Positions 15,215 through 23,090 are shown, counted from the stretch's first letter. The stretch: 64,000 bases of DNA from Fusicatenibacter_A intestinipullorum (GCA_019117495.1 DWZP01000031.1:124001-188000); one strand, 5' to 3'. Notes: generated by a model from the letters alone, not told the origin. Numbers and translations are program-made.

Positions 15215-15243
15215 TTGCACCTTAAATTTAACAGTGGTATAAT
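15215..15243 (+). promoter_or_regulatory. promoter of the thioesterase operon
   Basis: TTGCAC (15215-15220), 17-nt spacer, perfect TATAAT (15238-15243), about 50 nt before the first start codon. Confidence 0.7.
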
Positions 15244-15294
15244 AAAATATCTGTAAGATGAATTTGAAATAACTGAAATATAAGGAGCGTTTAT

Positions 15295-15720
15295 ATGGTA
15301 AGCATTTGTGACCGTGTACGTTATGTAGAAACTGATATGATGGGCGTTGTGCATCACAGCAACTACTTCCGCTGGTTTGAGATGGGGCGTGTTGCCTGGC
15401 TGCGCGCTGCCGGTGTGGAACTGTGGGAGCTGATGAACGCTAACATAATTTTTCCTATTACTCATGTAGAAGCCAATTATAAAGAATCGGCGCTGTATGA
15501 TGACGAAATTGAAATTTGCGCAGAAATGACAGCTTTCAGCCGCGCCAAAATGGATTTTACTTACCGCATCGTCCGCAAAAAAGACGGCGCACTCTTGGCA
15601 GAAGGCTGCTCGCGCAATGTGTTTACCGATAACAACGGGCATATTATCCGCCTTAGCGGCGATTTTTATGACAGAATTAATGCTTTTTACCAAAAAGAGC
15701 AGGCAGAGGAGAAACACTGA
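15295..15720 (+). CDS. acyl-CoA thioesterase, YbgC/4HBT hot-dog family
   Basis: A 141-residue hot-dog fold protein. VRYVETDMMGVVHHSNYFRWFEMGR (about 8-32) matches the YbgC/4-hydroxybenzoyl-CoA thioesterase signature, where the aspartate of ETDxMGVVHHxxY is catalytic. Such enzymes hydrolyse short acyl-CoA thioesters in the cytosol. The start follows AAGGAGC. It is the first of three genes in one operon; its stop overlaps the next start by one base. Confidence 0.9.
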   Translation: MVSICDRVRYVETDMMGVVHHSNYFRWFEMGRVAWLRAAGVELWELMNANIIFPITHVEANYKESALYDDEIEICAEMTAFSRAKMDFTYRIVRKKDGALLAEGCSRNVFTDNNGHIIRLSGDFYDRINAFYQKEQAEEKH

Positions 15721-16364
15721 TGGAAGCAAAATATGAAATTATACCGGTGCCGACCCGTATTTTGACGCACCACGATAATATAGTTGACGCCATTTTGGAA
15801 TACGGCAAAGACAAAATAGGCCCGCATGACGTTGTGTGCGCGGCAGAAAGCGTTGTTGCCATTACGCAGGACGGCGCCAAACGCTGCGAAGATTTTAAAC
15901 CCGGCTTTTTAGCCAAAACTCTGTGCCATTTGTTCCCTGCAAAAGGCAGCATCAGCGGCTGGTACAGCATGCAGGCCCTTTTGGACGCAGAAGGAGCAAT
16001 GAAAGTAATTATTGCCGTTATCTGCGGTTTTGCCGCCAAATGCGTTAGCAAACGCGGCGTGTTCTACCAGATGGCAGGCTACCAGGCGCGCCTGATTGAC
16101 GACGTTACCGGCACCATGCCGCCGTACGACAAGCACATTGTTTACGGCCCGTTTGAACCCCATAAAGTAAGTGAAAGCATTAAAAAAGCCACCGGCGCTT
16201 ACGGCGCGGCCATTGCCGATGTTAACGACCTTAAGCGTGCTGCGGTGCTTGGCTGGAGCGAAGGCGTTGACCCCGACAAGGTTGCCAGAATTTTAATTGA
16301 CAACCCGTTCGGCAACGGCAGCCAGAAAACGCCTGTTGTTATTATTAAAAATTACGCCAAATAA
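15720..16364 (+). CDS. CofE-like (coenzyme F420-0:L-glutamate ligase-type) protein
   Basis: A 214-residue protein resembling the CofE domain proteins that are widely annotated in Firmicutes as F420-0:gamma-glutamyl ligase. Visible features are EIIPVPTRILTHHDNIVDAI at the N-terminus, DVVCAAESVVAITQDG, the tract TGTMPPYDKHIVYGP and the C-terminal DNPFGNGSQKTPVVII. No F420 biosynthesis genes are nearby and Negativicutes are not known F420 users, so the true substrate may be another carboxylate. It lies in an operon with a thioesterase and a membrane-anchored protein. Confidence 0.7.
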   Translation: MEAKYEIIPVPTRILTHHDNIVDAILEYGKDKIGPHDVVCAAESVVAITQDGAKRCEDFKPGFLAKTLCHLFPAKGSISGWYSMQALLDAEGAMKVIIAVICGFAAKCVSKRGVFYQMAGYQARLIDDVTGTMPPYDKHIVYGPFEPHKVSESIKKATGAYGAAIADVNDLKRAAVLGWSEGVDPDKVARILIDNPFGNGSQKTPVVIIKNYAK

Positions 16365-16376
16365 GGAGGGCTTGTG

Positions 16377-16901
16377 ATGCTGTTTATAATTGAAATTATC
16401 GCCGGGCTGTTCCTGCTGGGCGTAGTGGCTGTGGCAGTATTTATTATGATGCAGCCCAAACACAGATTTGTATTTGATGTTAAAAACCGCACCAAAGCGG
16501 AACTTACGGATAAAACCGAGAATAAACTTTGCTTCAGCGTTGATGTGCCGTTTACCAACGAAGGCGGCGACGAAGGGCTTGTGCTTGACGCTTTTATGCG
16601 TATTTACCTGCCGCAGGAACAGTACGGCAAAGCGCTGGTGCGCGGCAAAATTAATTTAAAAGATGTACCGCGCGATGACGATTATTTTGAAGCGCTGGTA
16701 ATGCCCAAGGGCGGCAATAAAACCATGACTGCCAAATTTGAGCTTACGCCCATGCACGGCGCAAACCTTAAAGAAGCCGTAAACGGCCTGCCTGATTTTG
16801 ACGTTGCCATGTTTTGGGAATGCCGCGGGCGCGAAAACCTGTACACCGTTAAAAAGTTTATAACCATCAGTGCGGACGAAGTAAAAGCGCTGCTGAAATA
16901 A
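16377..16901 (+). CDS. membrane-anchored protein of unknown function
   Basis: A 174-residue protein from ATG 16377 (AAGGAGGG 6-7 nt upstream; a GTG three bases earlier is closer than ideal). Residues 1-23 form one transmembrane helix (LFIIEIIAGLFLLGVVAVAVFIMM). The rest is a soluble beta-rich domain with FSVDVPFTNEGGDEGLVLDAFMRIYLP and FDVAMFWECRGRENLYTVKKFITI, and no motif I recognise. It is the last gene of the thioesterase/CofE-like operon and is followed by a terminator. Confidence 0.75.
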   Translation: MLFIIEIIAGLFLLGVVAVAVFIMMQPKHRFVFDVKNRTKAELTDKTENKLCFSVDVPFTNEGGDEGLVLDAFMRIYLPQEQYGKALVRGKINLKDVPRDDDYFEALVMPKGGNKTMTAKFELTPMHGANLKEAVNGLPDFDVAMFWECRGRENLYTVKKFITISADEVKALLK

Positions 16902-16903
16902 TT

Positions 16904-16929
16904 AAAGCCCTGCCTTTTGGCGGGGCTTT
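16904..16929 (+). terminator. terminator of the thioesterase operon
   Basis: AAAGCCCTGCC (16904-16914) pairs with GGCGGGGCTTT (16919-16929) around TTTT; one G-T wobble. Confidence 0.8.
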
Positions 16930-16951
16930 AGTGTTTACCGGGGGCTTTTTT

Positions 16952-16976
16952 GCCGTTATAATAAAGGTATAACGGC
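16952..16976 (+). promoter_or_regulatory. 9-bp inverted repeat upstream of the two-component system
   Basis: GCCGTTATA (16952-16960) and TATAACGGC (16968-16976) with a 7-nt centre. The hexamer GCCGTT/AACGGC recurs at 16990-16995 and 17014-17019, forming a second 7-bp inverted repeat (16990-16996/17013-17019). Function unknown; it could be an operator for another regulator. Confidence 0.35.
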
Positions 16977-17030
16977 GTTAAAACACAAAAACGGCAGCTT
17001 CGTAAAAGCAAATGCCGTTAAAAACGCCAA

Positions 17031-17074
17031 ATTAAGGTTTATTTCAGTTTATTTTAAGATTATATGGTTATAGT
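17031..17074 (+). promoter_or_regulatory. response-regulator box and -10 of the two-component operon
   Basis: Three hexamers ATTAAG (17031-17036), TTTCAG (17042-17047) and TTTAAG (17053-17058) repeat every 11 bp; 10 nt after the last comes TATAGT (17069-17074). The start codon at 17100 lies at a sensible distance. The same layout recurs at 19076-19108 and 20762-20805. This resembles PhoB/PmrA-type activator boxes, which replace the -35 element. Confidence 0.6.
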
Positions 17075-17099
17075 GCTTATAAAAAGCAGGTGATATATA

Positions 17100-17783
17100 A
17101 TGAAAATTTTACTGGCCGAAGACGATTTGCGCCTCGGAAAAATGCTGAAAACAATTTTAAGCAAAAACGGTATTAATGTAAAATGGGTTACAAACGGCGA
17201 ATCGGCATACGATGAATGTTATGCCGACGGTTATGACGTTTTGGTGCTGGACTGGATGATGCCGGGCATGAGCGGCATAAAACTGTGCAGCGTTTTGCGC
17301 AGCGAAGATTATCAGGGCAAAATTTTAATGCTTACCGCGCGCGACAGTTTGGACGACAAGGTAAACGGGCTTAACGCCGGTGCGGATGATTATCTGGTTA
17401 AGCCTTTTGCCGTTGCCGAACTTTTGGCGCGTTTAAATGCGCTGGTACGCCGCCAGGGCAGCTACATGGAAGAAAATGTTGAGTACAAGGGCTTTGTTTT
17501 AAACAGCGGCGATTACACAATCAGCTACGGCGGCAGCAAAGTGCAGCTGCGCCCGCGCGAATTTAAGCTGATAGAACTGCTTTTGCGCAACGCAGGCAAA
17601 ATAATTCCGCGCGATGTAATTTTGGAACGTGTCTGGGGCATTGAAAGCGATATTACCGAAAACAACCTTGATGTGCATATCGGCGCGTTAAGGCGCAAGC
17701 TTAAGGAAATAAAGGGCGAAACACTTATAAAAACCATCCGTGGCGTTGGGTATCTGGCAGAGGCAGACGATAATGTTCGATAA
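17100..17783 (+). CDS. OmpR/PhoB-family response regulator
   Basis: A 227-residue two-domain regulator. The receiver (1-118) has acidic residues E7-D8-D9, phosphoacceptor D51 in VLDWMMPG, T79 and K101 in LVKPF. The C-terminal winged helix (about 125-222) includes LRPREFKLIELLLRNAGKIIPRD and the recognition segment ENNLDVHIGALRRKLK followed by TIRGVGYLA. It overlaps the sensor kinase gene by 11 nt. Its likely DNA sites are the 10-11 bp tandem half-sites seen at its own promoter and those of the two following transcription units. Confidence 0.93.
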   Translation: MKILLAEDDLRLGKMLKTILSKNGINVKWVTNGESAYDECYADGYDVLVLDWMMPGMSGIKLCSVLRSEDYQGKILMLTARDSLDDKVNGLNAGADDYLVKPFAVAELLARLNALVRRQGSYMEENVEYKGFVLNSGDYTISYGGSKVQLRPREFKLIELLLRNAGKIIPRDVILERVWGIESDITENNLDVHIGALRRKLKEIKGETLIKTIRGVGYLAEADDNVR

Positions 17784-19041
17784 ATTAAAAAAACGCCTGA
17801 CCCTTATTTATACAGGCATTTTCAGTTTAATAATGGTGTTTGTCGTTGCAGTAACGGTGGCTATCGGCTGTATTTCCGTTTTAAGAACGGAAAAGGACAT
17901 GCTTATTGCCGATATTTACGACGAATGGCGCGAATGGATTGGCAGCGGCGAACTGCCGGTAGACCCGGCGCTTGTAAAAAAAGGCGAAATGATGTCGCTG
18001 ATGTATGACGCTGACGGCAATATCATTATTGACCAGATGACGGACAGCCCGTACGCAGCGGCATTAACTGCAATCCGTGCCTCGTGGCCGGAGCCCGAGA
18101 ACGAAACGGAGCTGCTGTATTTCAGGGATAAAAAGGGCACCTTGCACTTCTTTCTGGCAGGCGGCTGCACTTTTTGGGAAAACGGGCAGATTCAGGCACG
18201 CCTGTACACCTTTTTAAATTTGGAAGATTATTACGACATGGCTGTGGACGGCATGTACTTTTTGTTTTTGCTGTGTGCGGTTTGCATTATGCTGGCGGCA
18301 GGCGGCGGCTATTACATGGCTGCCAAAAACATTAAGCCGCTGGAAATTTTATTTGCGCGCGAGCATGAATTTGCCGCTGATGCTTCGCACGAACTGCGTA
18401 CGCCGCTTACGGTGCTGAGCCTTGGCGTGGAGAGTTTGCAGAATGACGACGAAAGCAAGCTGAGCGGCTTTGCGCAGGAGGTTCTGCGCGATATGCAGCA
18501 CGAAACAAAGTATATGTCAAGGCTTATTGAAGCGTTATTGACTTTGGCGCGCGGCGACGAAGAAAATACGCCGCTGGCCCGGGCAAAGGTAGATTTAACG
18601 GAGGTTGCCGTTAAGGTATGCAATAAAATGCGCCCGCTGGCAGCCAAAAAAGGGCTGGGGCTGGAATATGCTGCAGGTGACGCGCCGCAGGTGTTCATAC
18701 TTGGCGATAAGAATAAAATGGAGCAGCTGCTTATAATTTTTATCGACAATGCCATTAAGTATTCGGAAAGCGGCACAATCACGGTTACGGTTGACGCCGA
18801 TTCCATGCACGCCGTTATAAAAGTAATGGATGAAGGCATAGGCATCAGCGAAAGCGATGCGCAGAAAATTTTTGAACGCTTTTACCGTGTCGATAAAGCA
18901 CGTTCGCGCTCAGCAGGCGGTTTTGGGCTTGGGCTTAACATTGCCCGCATAATTGTGGTGCGCCACGGCGGAACGGTAAGCGTTAAACCGCGTAGCCCGC
19001 ACGGAAGCATTTTTACGGTACGTTTGCCGTTGTACCGCTGA
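17773..19041 (+). CDS. sensor histidine kinase lacking a HAMP domain
   Basis: A 422-residue membrane kinase from ATG 17773 inside the end of the regulator gene. TM1 is about 12-36, an extracytoplasmic sensor domain of some 125 residues follows (with SLMYDADGNIIIDQMT, a PAS/PDC-like tract), and TM2 is about 162-184. The HisKA motif FAADASHELRTPLTVL has phosphoacceptor H206, only about 20 residues after TM2, leaving no room for a HAMP domain. The ATPase domain shows the N box (FIDNAIKYSESG), DEGIGI and GFGLGLNIA. It is paired with the adjacent OmpR-type regulator. Confidence 0.92.
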   Translation: MFDKLKKRLTLIYTGIFSLIMVFVVAVTVAIGCISVLRTEKDMLIADIYDEWREWIGSGELPVDPALVKKGEMMSLMYDADGNIIIDQMTDSPYAAALTAIRASWPEPENETELLYFRDKKGTLHFFLAGGCTFWENGQIQARLYTFLNLEDYYDMAVDGMYFLFLLCAVCIMLAAGGGYYMAAKNIKPLEILFAREHEFAADASHELRTPLTVLSLGVESLQNDDESKLSGFAQEVLRDMQHETKYMSRLIEALLTLARGDEENTPLARAKVDLTEVAVKVCNKMRPLAAKKGLGLEYAAGDAPQVFILGDKNKMEQLLIIFIDNAIKYSESGTITVTVDADSMHAVIKVMDEGIGISESDAQKIFERFYRVDKARSRSAGGFGLGLNIARIIVVRHGGTVSVKPRSPHGSIFTVRLPLYR

Positions 19042-19075
19042 AATTTAAGATTGGTTTCATATAACTAACTCCCTG

Positions 19076-19112
19076 TTTCAGTTTTGTTTAATTGGCTTTA
19101 AGTACAATTAAG
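19076..19112 (+). promoter_or_regulatory. response-regulator box and -10 of the ArnT-like gene
   Basis: TTTCAG (19076-19081), N5, TTTAAT (19087-19092), N10, -10 TACAAT (19103-19108): the same geometry as at the two-component promoter. Two more hexamers, TTTAAG (19097-19102) and ATTAAG (19107-19112), continue at 10-bp spacing over the -10. Positions 19076-19092 and 17042-17058 agree at 14 of 17 bases. Confidence 0.6.
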
Positions 19113-19141
19113 ACAAGCTGAAGTTAGGGAGTTGATTTTTT

Positions 19142-20752
19142 ATGAGACGTTATGGATGGTGGTTATTTTGGGGCCTCGCGGCGCTGTTTTTGTTTTTTGG
19201 CAACGGGCAGCTGTGGATTACCGATTCCGTGGAATCGAATTATGCGCTGACGGCCAAAGAAATGGTTTTGAGCGGCGACTGGATTTCGCCGCAGATTTAC
19301 GGCAATTACTGGTATGACAAGCCTGTATTTTTTTACTGGCTTACGGCGGCAGGCTTTAAAATTTTTGGCTTTAACGAATTTGCCGCACGCTTTTTCCCGG
19401 CACTGTTCGGCATGGCAGGGCTTGGGCTGCTGGTTTACGCCGCCAAAAAACTTTACGGCGAGAAAACTGCGTTCTGGAGCGGCGTTATTTTAATGACCAG
19501 CACGGAGTTTTTCCTCATCAGCAAATCGGTTATTACCGACAGCACGCTGTTTTTCTTTTTCAGCATGGCGCTGGTGTTTTTTTACCTTGGGTACAGCACG
19601 CAGCAGAAAAATTACTATTACGGCATGTATACAGGCATGGCGCTGGCAACCTTAACCAAAGGGCCAATAGGCTTTTTGCTGCCGGGACTTATTATGGTGC
19701 TGTTTCTGGTTTTTACCCGCGGCTGGCGCGAAATTAAAAACATGAAAGTTTTCAGCGGCGGGCTGCTGTTCTTTTTAATTGCCGCACCGTGGTATGTGGC
19801 CATGTATAACCTGCACGGCAGCGCGTTTATAGACCAGTTCTTCGGTACGCATAATTTTTTGCGCGCCACCGTTTCCGAACATCCGCGCGATAACGTGTTT
19901 TACTATTATACTCTGGTGCTGCTTCTGGCACTCTTTCCGTGGAGCGGGCTGTTGCCACGCTTTTTGTGGCGCACCCTGCGGGAAGACGGCAAATGGCGCA
20001 GGCCGGATGAAAAAACAGGTTTTCTGCTCATCTGGGCGGCAACGGTGTTCTTTTTCTTCCAGAACATGGCAACCAAGTATTTAACTTATACCTACCCAAT
20101 GCTGTTTCCGCTGGCATTGCTTTTGGGCAAATACCTTTCGGAAAAGAAATGGAACGCCGTAACGGCGGGCACTTTAATTGTGCGCGACCTTATTTATATT
20201 GCCCTGTTTGGCGGCGCGCTGTGGTGCTGGTGGAACAGTATCATCAGCATTGGCACGGTAATTTTAATCGGTGCGGCGGTGCTTGCCGTTACCGGCATCA
20301 GCTGGATAAGCATCAGCCTTGAAAACGGGCTTACGGCCGCAGGCGTTATCGCCGTAACGGCGCTTAGCTTTAACCTGCTGCTTATTAATGAAGTTGCAGT
20401 GCCGTTCAGCAGCCTGCGTTCCGATAAGGAAATTGGGCTGGAACTTGCGCAGAGCTACCGTGCTGTTGATGAAATTGGCGTGTACGGCAAATATTCCACA
20501 TCGGCAGTGTTCTATTCCGGCAAAAAAATTATTAAGCTGGTGCCCGATGAAGACCTGGCAAACTTTGCGCCCAAAGCGTACAGCTGGAAGGTAAAAAACG
20601 TAATGCCCTTTGAAGGCATTAACTCCTTTGGCAGGCGCGGCCAGCTGCTTTTGGTAAAAAAGAACGAAGCCGGCAAATTTTTAAACGGCAGTAACGGCAA
20701 ATGGCTGGTAACCGGCGAAAAAGGCGGCTGGTATATTTTAAAAAGCGCCTGA
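19142..20752 (+). CDS. ArnT-like family 39 glycosyltransferase (PMT_2)
   Basis: A 536-residue polytopic protein of the dolichyl-phosphate-mannose/ArnT superfamily, which moves a sugar from a polyprenyl phosphate to lipid A or protein on the outer face of the inner membrane. The first periplasmic loop carries the acidic motif TDSVESNYALTAKEM (about 26-40), and GNYWYDKPVFFYWLTAAGFKIFG follows, both typical of ArnT and relatives. RFFPALFGMAGL and TKGPIGFLLPGLI are further family tracts. Lying directly after a two-component system whose box precedes it, a PmrAB-arnT-like envelope-modification role is plausible. The start follows AGGGAG. Confidence 0.85.
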   Translation: MRRYGWWLFWGLAALFLFFGNGQLWITDSVESNYALTAKEMVLSGDWISPQIYGNYWYDKPVFFYWLTAAGFKIFGFNEFAARFFPALFGMAGLGLLVYAAKKLYGEKTAFWSGVILMTSTEFFLISKSVITDSTLFFFFSMALVFFYLGYSTQQKNYYYGMYTGMALATLTKGPIGFLLPGLIMVLFLVFTRGWREIKNMKVFSGGLLFFLIAAPWYVAMYNLHGSAFIDQFFGTHNFLRATVSEHPRDNVFYYYTLVLLLALFPWSGLLPRFLWRTLREDGKWRRPDEKTGFLLIWAATVFFFFQNMATKYLTYTYPMLFPLALLLGKYLSEKKWNAVTAGTLIVRDLIYIALFGGALWCWWNSIISIGTVILIGAAVLAVTGISWISISLENGLTAAGVIAVTALSFNLLLINEVAVPFSSLRSDKEIGLELAQSYRAVDEIGVYGKYSTSAVFYSGKKIIKLVPDEDLANFAPKAYSWKVKNVMPFEGINSFGRRGQLLLVKKNEAGKFLNGSNGKWLVTGEKGGWYILKSA

Positions 20753-20761
20753 CAGGCAAAA

Positions 20762-20805
20762 CTTAACATTGTTTTAATATAAATTTCAGCTTATGCCGTT
20801 ACAAT
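20762..20805 (+). promoter_or_regulatory. response-regulator box and -10 of the YopX-like gene
   Basis: CTTAAC (20762-20767), TTTAAT (20773-20778) and TTTCAG (20784-20789) at exact 11-bp spacing, then 10 nt, then TACAAT (20800-20805). Same geometry as the two preceding units; start codon at 20855. Confidence 0.5.
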
Positions 20806-20854
20806 AAAAGCGTAAAAAGATAACTTAAATTTGTTTGTGAATGGGGGAACAGTC

Positions 20855-21337
20855 ATGGATAATTTTTACCGCGCCAAAAGAACTGACAACGGCAGCTGGG
20901 TTTACGGAATTTACCTGCCGCTGCTGGACGGAGCGTGCATGATTCCGGACGACGCTGCTATCTGCGAGATGAGTAAAAAAGTAGATGGCGTTGATATAAA
21001 AGGGCATCTTATTGAAACCGTAGGCATTGAAAGAAAAACGCTGGGGCTTTGTACCGGCGTGGAAGACAGCGAAGGCATGCCGGTGTTTGCCGGTGATTAT
21101 GTACGGTTTAATGTACCGGTTGCCAAAAAGCAGACGGCAGACAACGCCTGCGCGCATGACGTTGTGCTTATTGAAGAAACTCATGAAGGCTTCAGAGTAG
21201 CTGCAGACGGTATTTTTACCATTAACGCCGTACAGTTTCTGGATAACCTGCGCGCTAACGGCAACGGCTTTACGGTTATCGGCAATATTTACGATAACCC
21301 TGAATTTGCCGAAGCGGCGCGCCACAATATAGCTTAA
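20855..21337 (+). CDS. YopX-like protein
   Basis: A 160-residue protein from ATG 20855 (GGGGGA upstream). The N-terminal FYRAKRTDNGSWVYG and the C-terminal GFTVIGNIYDNPEF match the YopX family (PF09643), usually found in phages and mobile elements; the middle has VFAGDYVRF, also typical (GDivrf). Function is unknown. No other phage genes are nearby, so it may be a domesticated remnant. Its promoter shares the tandem box of the preceding two-component system. Confidence 0.75.
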   Translation: MDNFYRAKRTDNGSWVYGIYLPLLDGACMIPDDAAICEMSKKVDGVDIKGHLIETVGIERKTLGLCTGVEDSEGMPVFAGDYVRFNVPVAKKQTADNACAHDVVLIEETHEGFRVAADGIFTINAVQFLDNLRANGNGFTVIGNIYDNPEFAEAARHNIA

Positions 21338-21338
21338 A

Positions 21339-21443
21339 GTACAGGCGGGTGCGTTTTTTGGCGAAAAATTAACGGCCAGAAGCACATTCGGGCTGGTGTG
21401 CATAGTGGTTGGCACGCTGCTGCTGGTGCTGCCGCCCGCTTAA
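21339..21443 (+). pseudogene. C-terminal fragment of an EamA/DMT-type transporter
   Basis: Just past the YopX-like stop, an open frame encodes VQAGAFFGEKLTARSTFGLV, continuing through a hydrophobic helix to LPPA and a stop at 21441-21443. FGEKLTxRxxxGxxxIxxGxLLL is the last-helix pattern of EamA/DMT transporters. There is no start codon, and the frame is closed by TAG at 21330. It is the 3' scar of a deleted transporter gene. Confidence 0.5.
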
Positions 21444-21467
21444 CATAAAATACTTGCAGGCATAAAT

Positions 21468-21504
21468 AAAAGAGGGCATATCCTTTGCGGTATACCCTCT
21501 TTTT
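21468..21504. terminator. bidirectional terminator between YopX-like region and dtd
   Basis: AAAAGAGGG (21468-21476) pairs with CCCTCTTTT (21495-21503), extended by ATA/TAT, with T runs for both strands. It ends the plus unit and the minus dtd unit. Confidence 0.8.
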
Positions 21505-21513
21505 GCTGTGCAT

Positions 21514-21975
21514 TTATTTGGTTTTTGCCAAATCGGTATCGCTGTCCAAAATTATGGTAACAGGCCCGTCGTTGTGTATTTCTACCAGCATTTCCGCACC
21601 AAATTCACCGGTTTGTAAGTTTACGCCTTTAGCGGCGGTAATAGCGTTAAATTCATCATACAGGCGGGAAGCAAGCCCCGGCTCTGCCGCGCCGCTGAAA
21701 CTGGGGCGCCTGCCGTGGCGGCAGGAAGCGTACAGCGTAAACTGCGATATGGAAAGCACGCTGCCGCCTACATCCAGCAAACTTAAATTCATTTTGCCCG
21801 CGTCATCTTCAAAAACACGCAGGTTCAGCATTTTGTCTGCCATGGGCGCCAAAACGCTGCTGTCATCATTCGGGCCAAAGCCTACAAGTGCAACAAAGCC
21901 GCAGCCAATGCTGCCTTTAATTTTTCCGTCAATGGCAACACTGCCTTTTTTAACACGCTGTAAAACTAATTTCAT
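21514..21975 (-). CDS. dtd: D-aminoacyl-tRNA deacylase
   Basis: A 153-residue DTD protein, which removes D-amino acids (and glycine mischarged on tRNA-Ala) from tRNA. The two active-site motifs are present: SQFTLYA (with GRRPSFSGAA following) and NDGPVTI, carrying the cross-subunit Gly-Pro. MKLVLQRV at the start is canonical, so ATG 21975 is chosen over an upstream TTG. The nearest ribosome site, AGGAGG (22001-22006), overlaps the stop of the upstream hydrolase gene and is 25 nt away, but a GCGGC-AGC-GCCGC hairpin (21985-21997) between them could bring it close. Confidence 0.92.
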   Translation of the reverse strand: MKLVLQRVKKGSVAIDGKIKGSIGCGFVALVGFGPNDDSSVLAPMADKMLNLRVFEDDAGKMNLSLLDVGGSVLSISQFTLYASCRHGRRPSFSGAAEPGLASRLYDEFNAITAAKGVNLQTGEFGAEMLVEIHNDGPVTIILDSDTDLAKTK

Positions 21976-22004
21976 TATCAATCTGCGGCGCTGCCGCTAA
22001 CCTC

Positions 22005-22832
22005 CTATGCATTGCATTTAGTAACAAAATCGCGCACTACTGCGTTAAATTTAGCTGCTTCTTCATAAAACAGCATATGCCCGCTTTCCGTAAAGGCTTC
22101 AAACTGGCCGTAAGGAAGCTGCGCTGCAATGTGCTGCCCCTGTTTAATGCCTGCGGTAAATACCGGGCCGTCGGCGTTCATAACAATTACGGGCACGTCA
22201 ATGGTGGGCAGTACGCCCGTAAAATCGCTGGAAAGGTAATCCGAATAAATTGCTGCCGAAATCCATGGCGGCAGTTTTCTGAATTCCTCAATTACCCAGT
22301 CGGTTCCGGCAGGGCGTTTGCCGTCTTTAAAAATATTGTTGGCAAAGGTTTCAAAATATGCTTCGCGGTCATAAGCAAGGCGCTGGGCAATAACGTTAAA
22401 GCCGTCCATATTGTAGCCGTGCAGCCCCTGCGTATTCCACGGTTCGGGGCTGAAGGGGAACGGCGTCATGTCAATCAGGCCAAGGCCTTTAATCTGTTCC
22501 TGCCCGAACTGGTCAAAATACGAAAGCACAATCGGCCCGCCCATGGACCAGCCCATAACAACGGCGTCTTTTAAATCGAGGTAGTTAATTAAGTCATAAA
22601 CATCACAGGCAAACTGTTTAATGGTAATGCCGTGCAGCCCTTTGGAGGAGTTGCCGTGCCCGCGCAGGTCCAGCGTAACAACGGTAAAATCCCTGGCAAG
22701 TTCATCCACGTTGCGCTGCCAGAAGACATGCGAGCACTGCCAGCCGTGAATTAACACCAGCGGGCGTCCGGTGCCGCGCACTTCGTAATACAAATGGGCA
22801 CTGTCGGCCGTATTAAAATAACCCTGTTTCAT
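22005..22832 (-). CDS. alpha/beta hydrolase
   Basis: A 275-residue alpha/beta-hydrolase. The oxyanion-hole LIHGW (about 27-31), LDLRGHGNSSK, nucleophile elbow GWSMGG, an acid in VPVIVMNADGPVF and the terminal catalytic histidine in ESGHMLFYEE give a complete triad. The motif order resembles arylesterase/non-haem chloroperoxidase-like members; the natural substrate is unknown. The start ATG follows GTGAGGTG. It is upstream of dtd in the same operon, with the dtd ribosome site on its stop codon. Confidence 0.87.
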   Translation of the reverse strand: MKQGYFNTADSAHLYYEVRGTGRPLVLIHGWQCSHVFWQRNVDELARDFTVVTLDLRGHGNSSKGLHGITIKQFACDVYDLINYLDLKDAVVMGWSMGGPIVLSYFDQFGQEQIKGLGLIDMTPFPFSPEPWNTQGLHGYNMDGFNVIAQRLAYDREAYFETFANNIFKDGKRPAGTDWVIEEFRKLPPWISAAIYSDYLSSDFTGVLPTIDVPVIVMNADGPVFTAGIKQGQHIAAQLPYGQFEAFTESGHMLFYEEAAKFNAVVRDFVTKCNA

Positions 22833-22970
22833 AATTACACCTCACAATCGTAAAAATTATTGCTACTGTAATACTTCGCCGTGCGTAGCAAAAAGCCTGC
22901 CTGTAATTATTATGGCTTGATGTTTTAATGCCGTAGATAAGTAACGGCAAATATGATAAAATATTCTTAC

Positions 22971-23090
22971 AGGGCGGCTTTGCGTCCTTAAGGCGAGAAG
23001 TGTTAGCTTTAATGTTAATAACGCTCGCTAAGTGATTATGTGCGAACATAAGTCACACATCTGCTTTTAGCAGACAATTTGCAGATAATG
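22971..23090 (+). ncRNA. candidate tracrRNA of the Cas12f-like CRISPR locus
   Basis: A highly structured segment upstream of the array. Stem 1 AGGGCG/CGTCCT (22971-22976/22983-22988). Stem 2 opens with CGAGAAGTG (22994-23002) and closes with TAACGCTCG (23019-23027). From memory, the published Un1Cas12f1 (Cas14a1) tracrRNA has CGAGAAGUG...UAACCCUCG in its conserved stem, a near-exact match. Stem 3 GTGATTATGT-GCGA-ACATAAgTCAC (23032-23056, one bulge). Stem 4 TCTGC/GCAGA (23060-23074). Then TTGCAGATA (23079-23087) is complementary, with two G-U pairs, to TATCTGCGG of the repeat: a 9-bp anti-repeat. A second possible anti-repeat is ATGTGCG (23038-23044). A weak -10 (TATGAT, 22952-22957) precedes it. 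Ends are estimates. Confidence 0.65.

Noticed and set aside
15720..16364. Evidence for an F420 biosynthesis pathway
   Set aside because: Only the CofE-like domain is present and no other F420 gene is nearby, so the name should not be read as function.
16934..16962. TTTACC-N17-TATAAT promoter for the two-component system
   Set aside because: It lies inside an inverted repeat and would give a 130-nt leader; TATAGT at 17069 with the tandem box fits better.
19067..19133. Long inverted repeat (AACTCCCT...AGGGAGTT) that could mask the ArnT-like gene's ribosome site
   Set aside because: The -10 at 19103-19108 places the transcript start inside the loop, so the 5' arm would not be in the mRNA.
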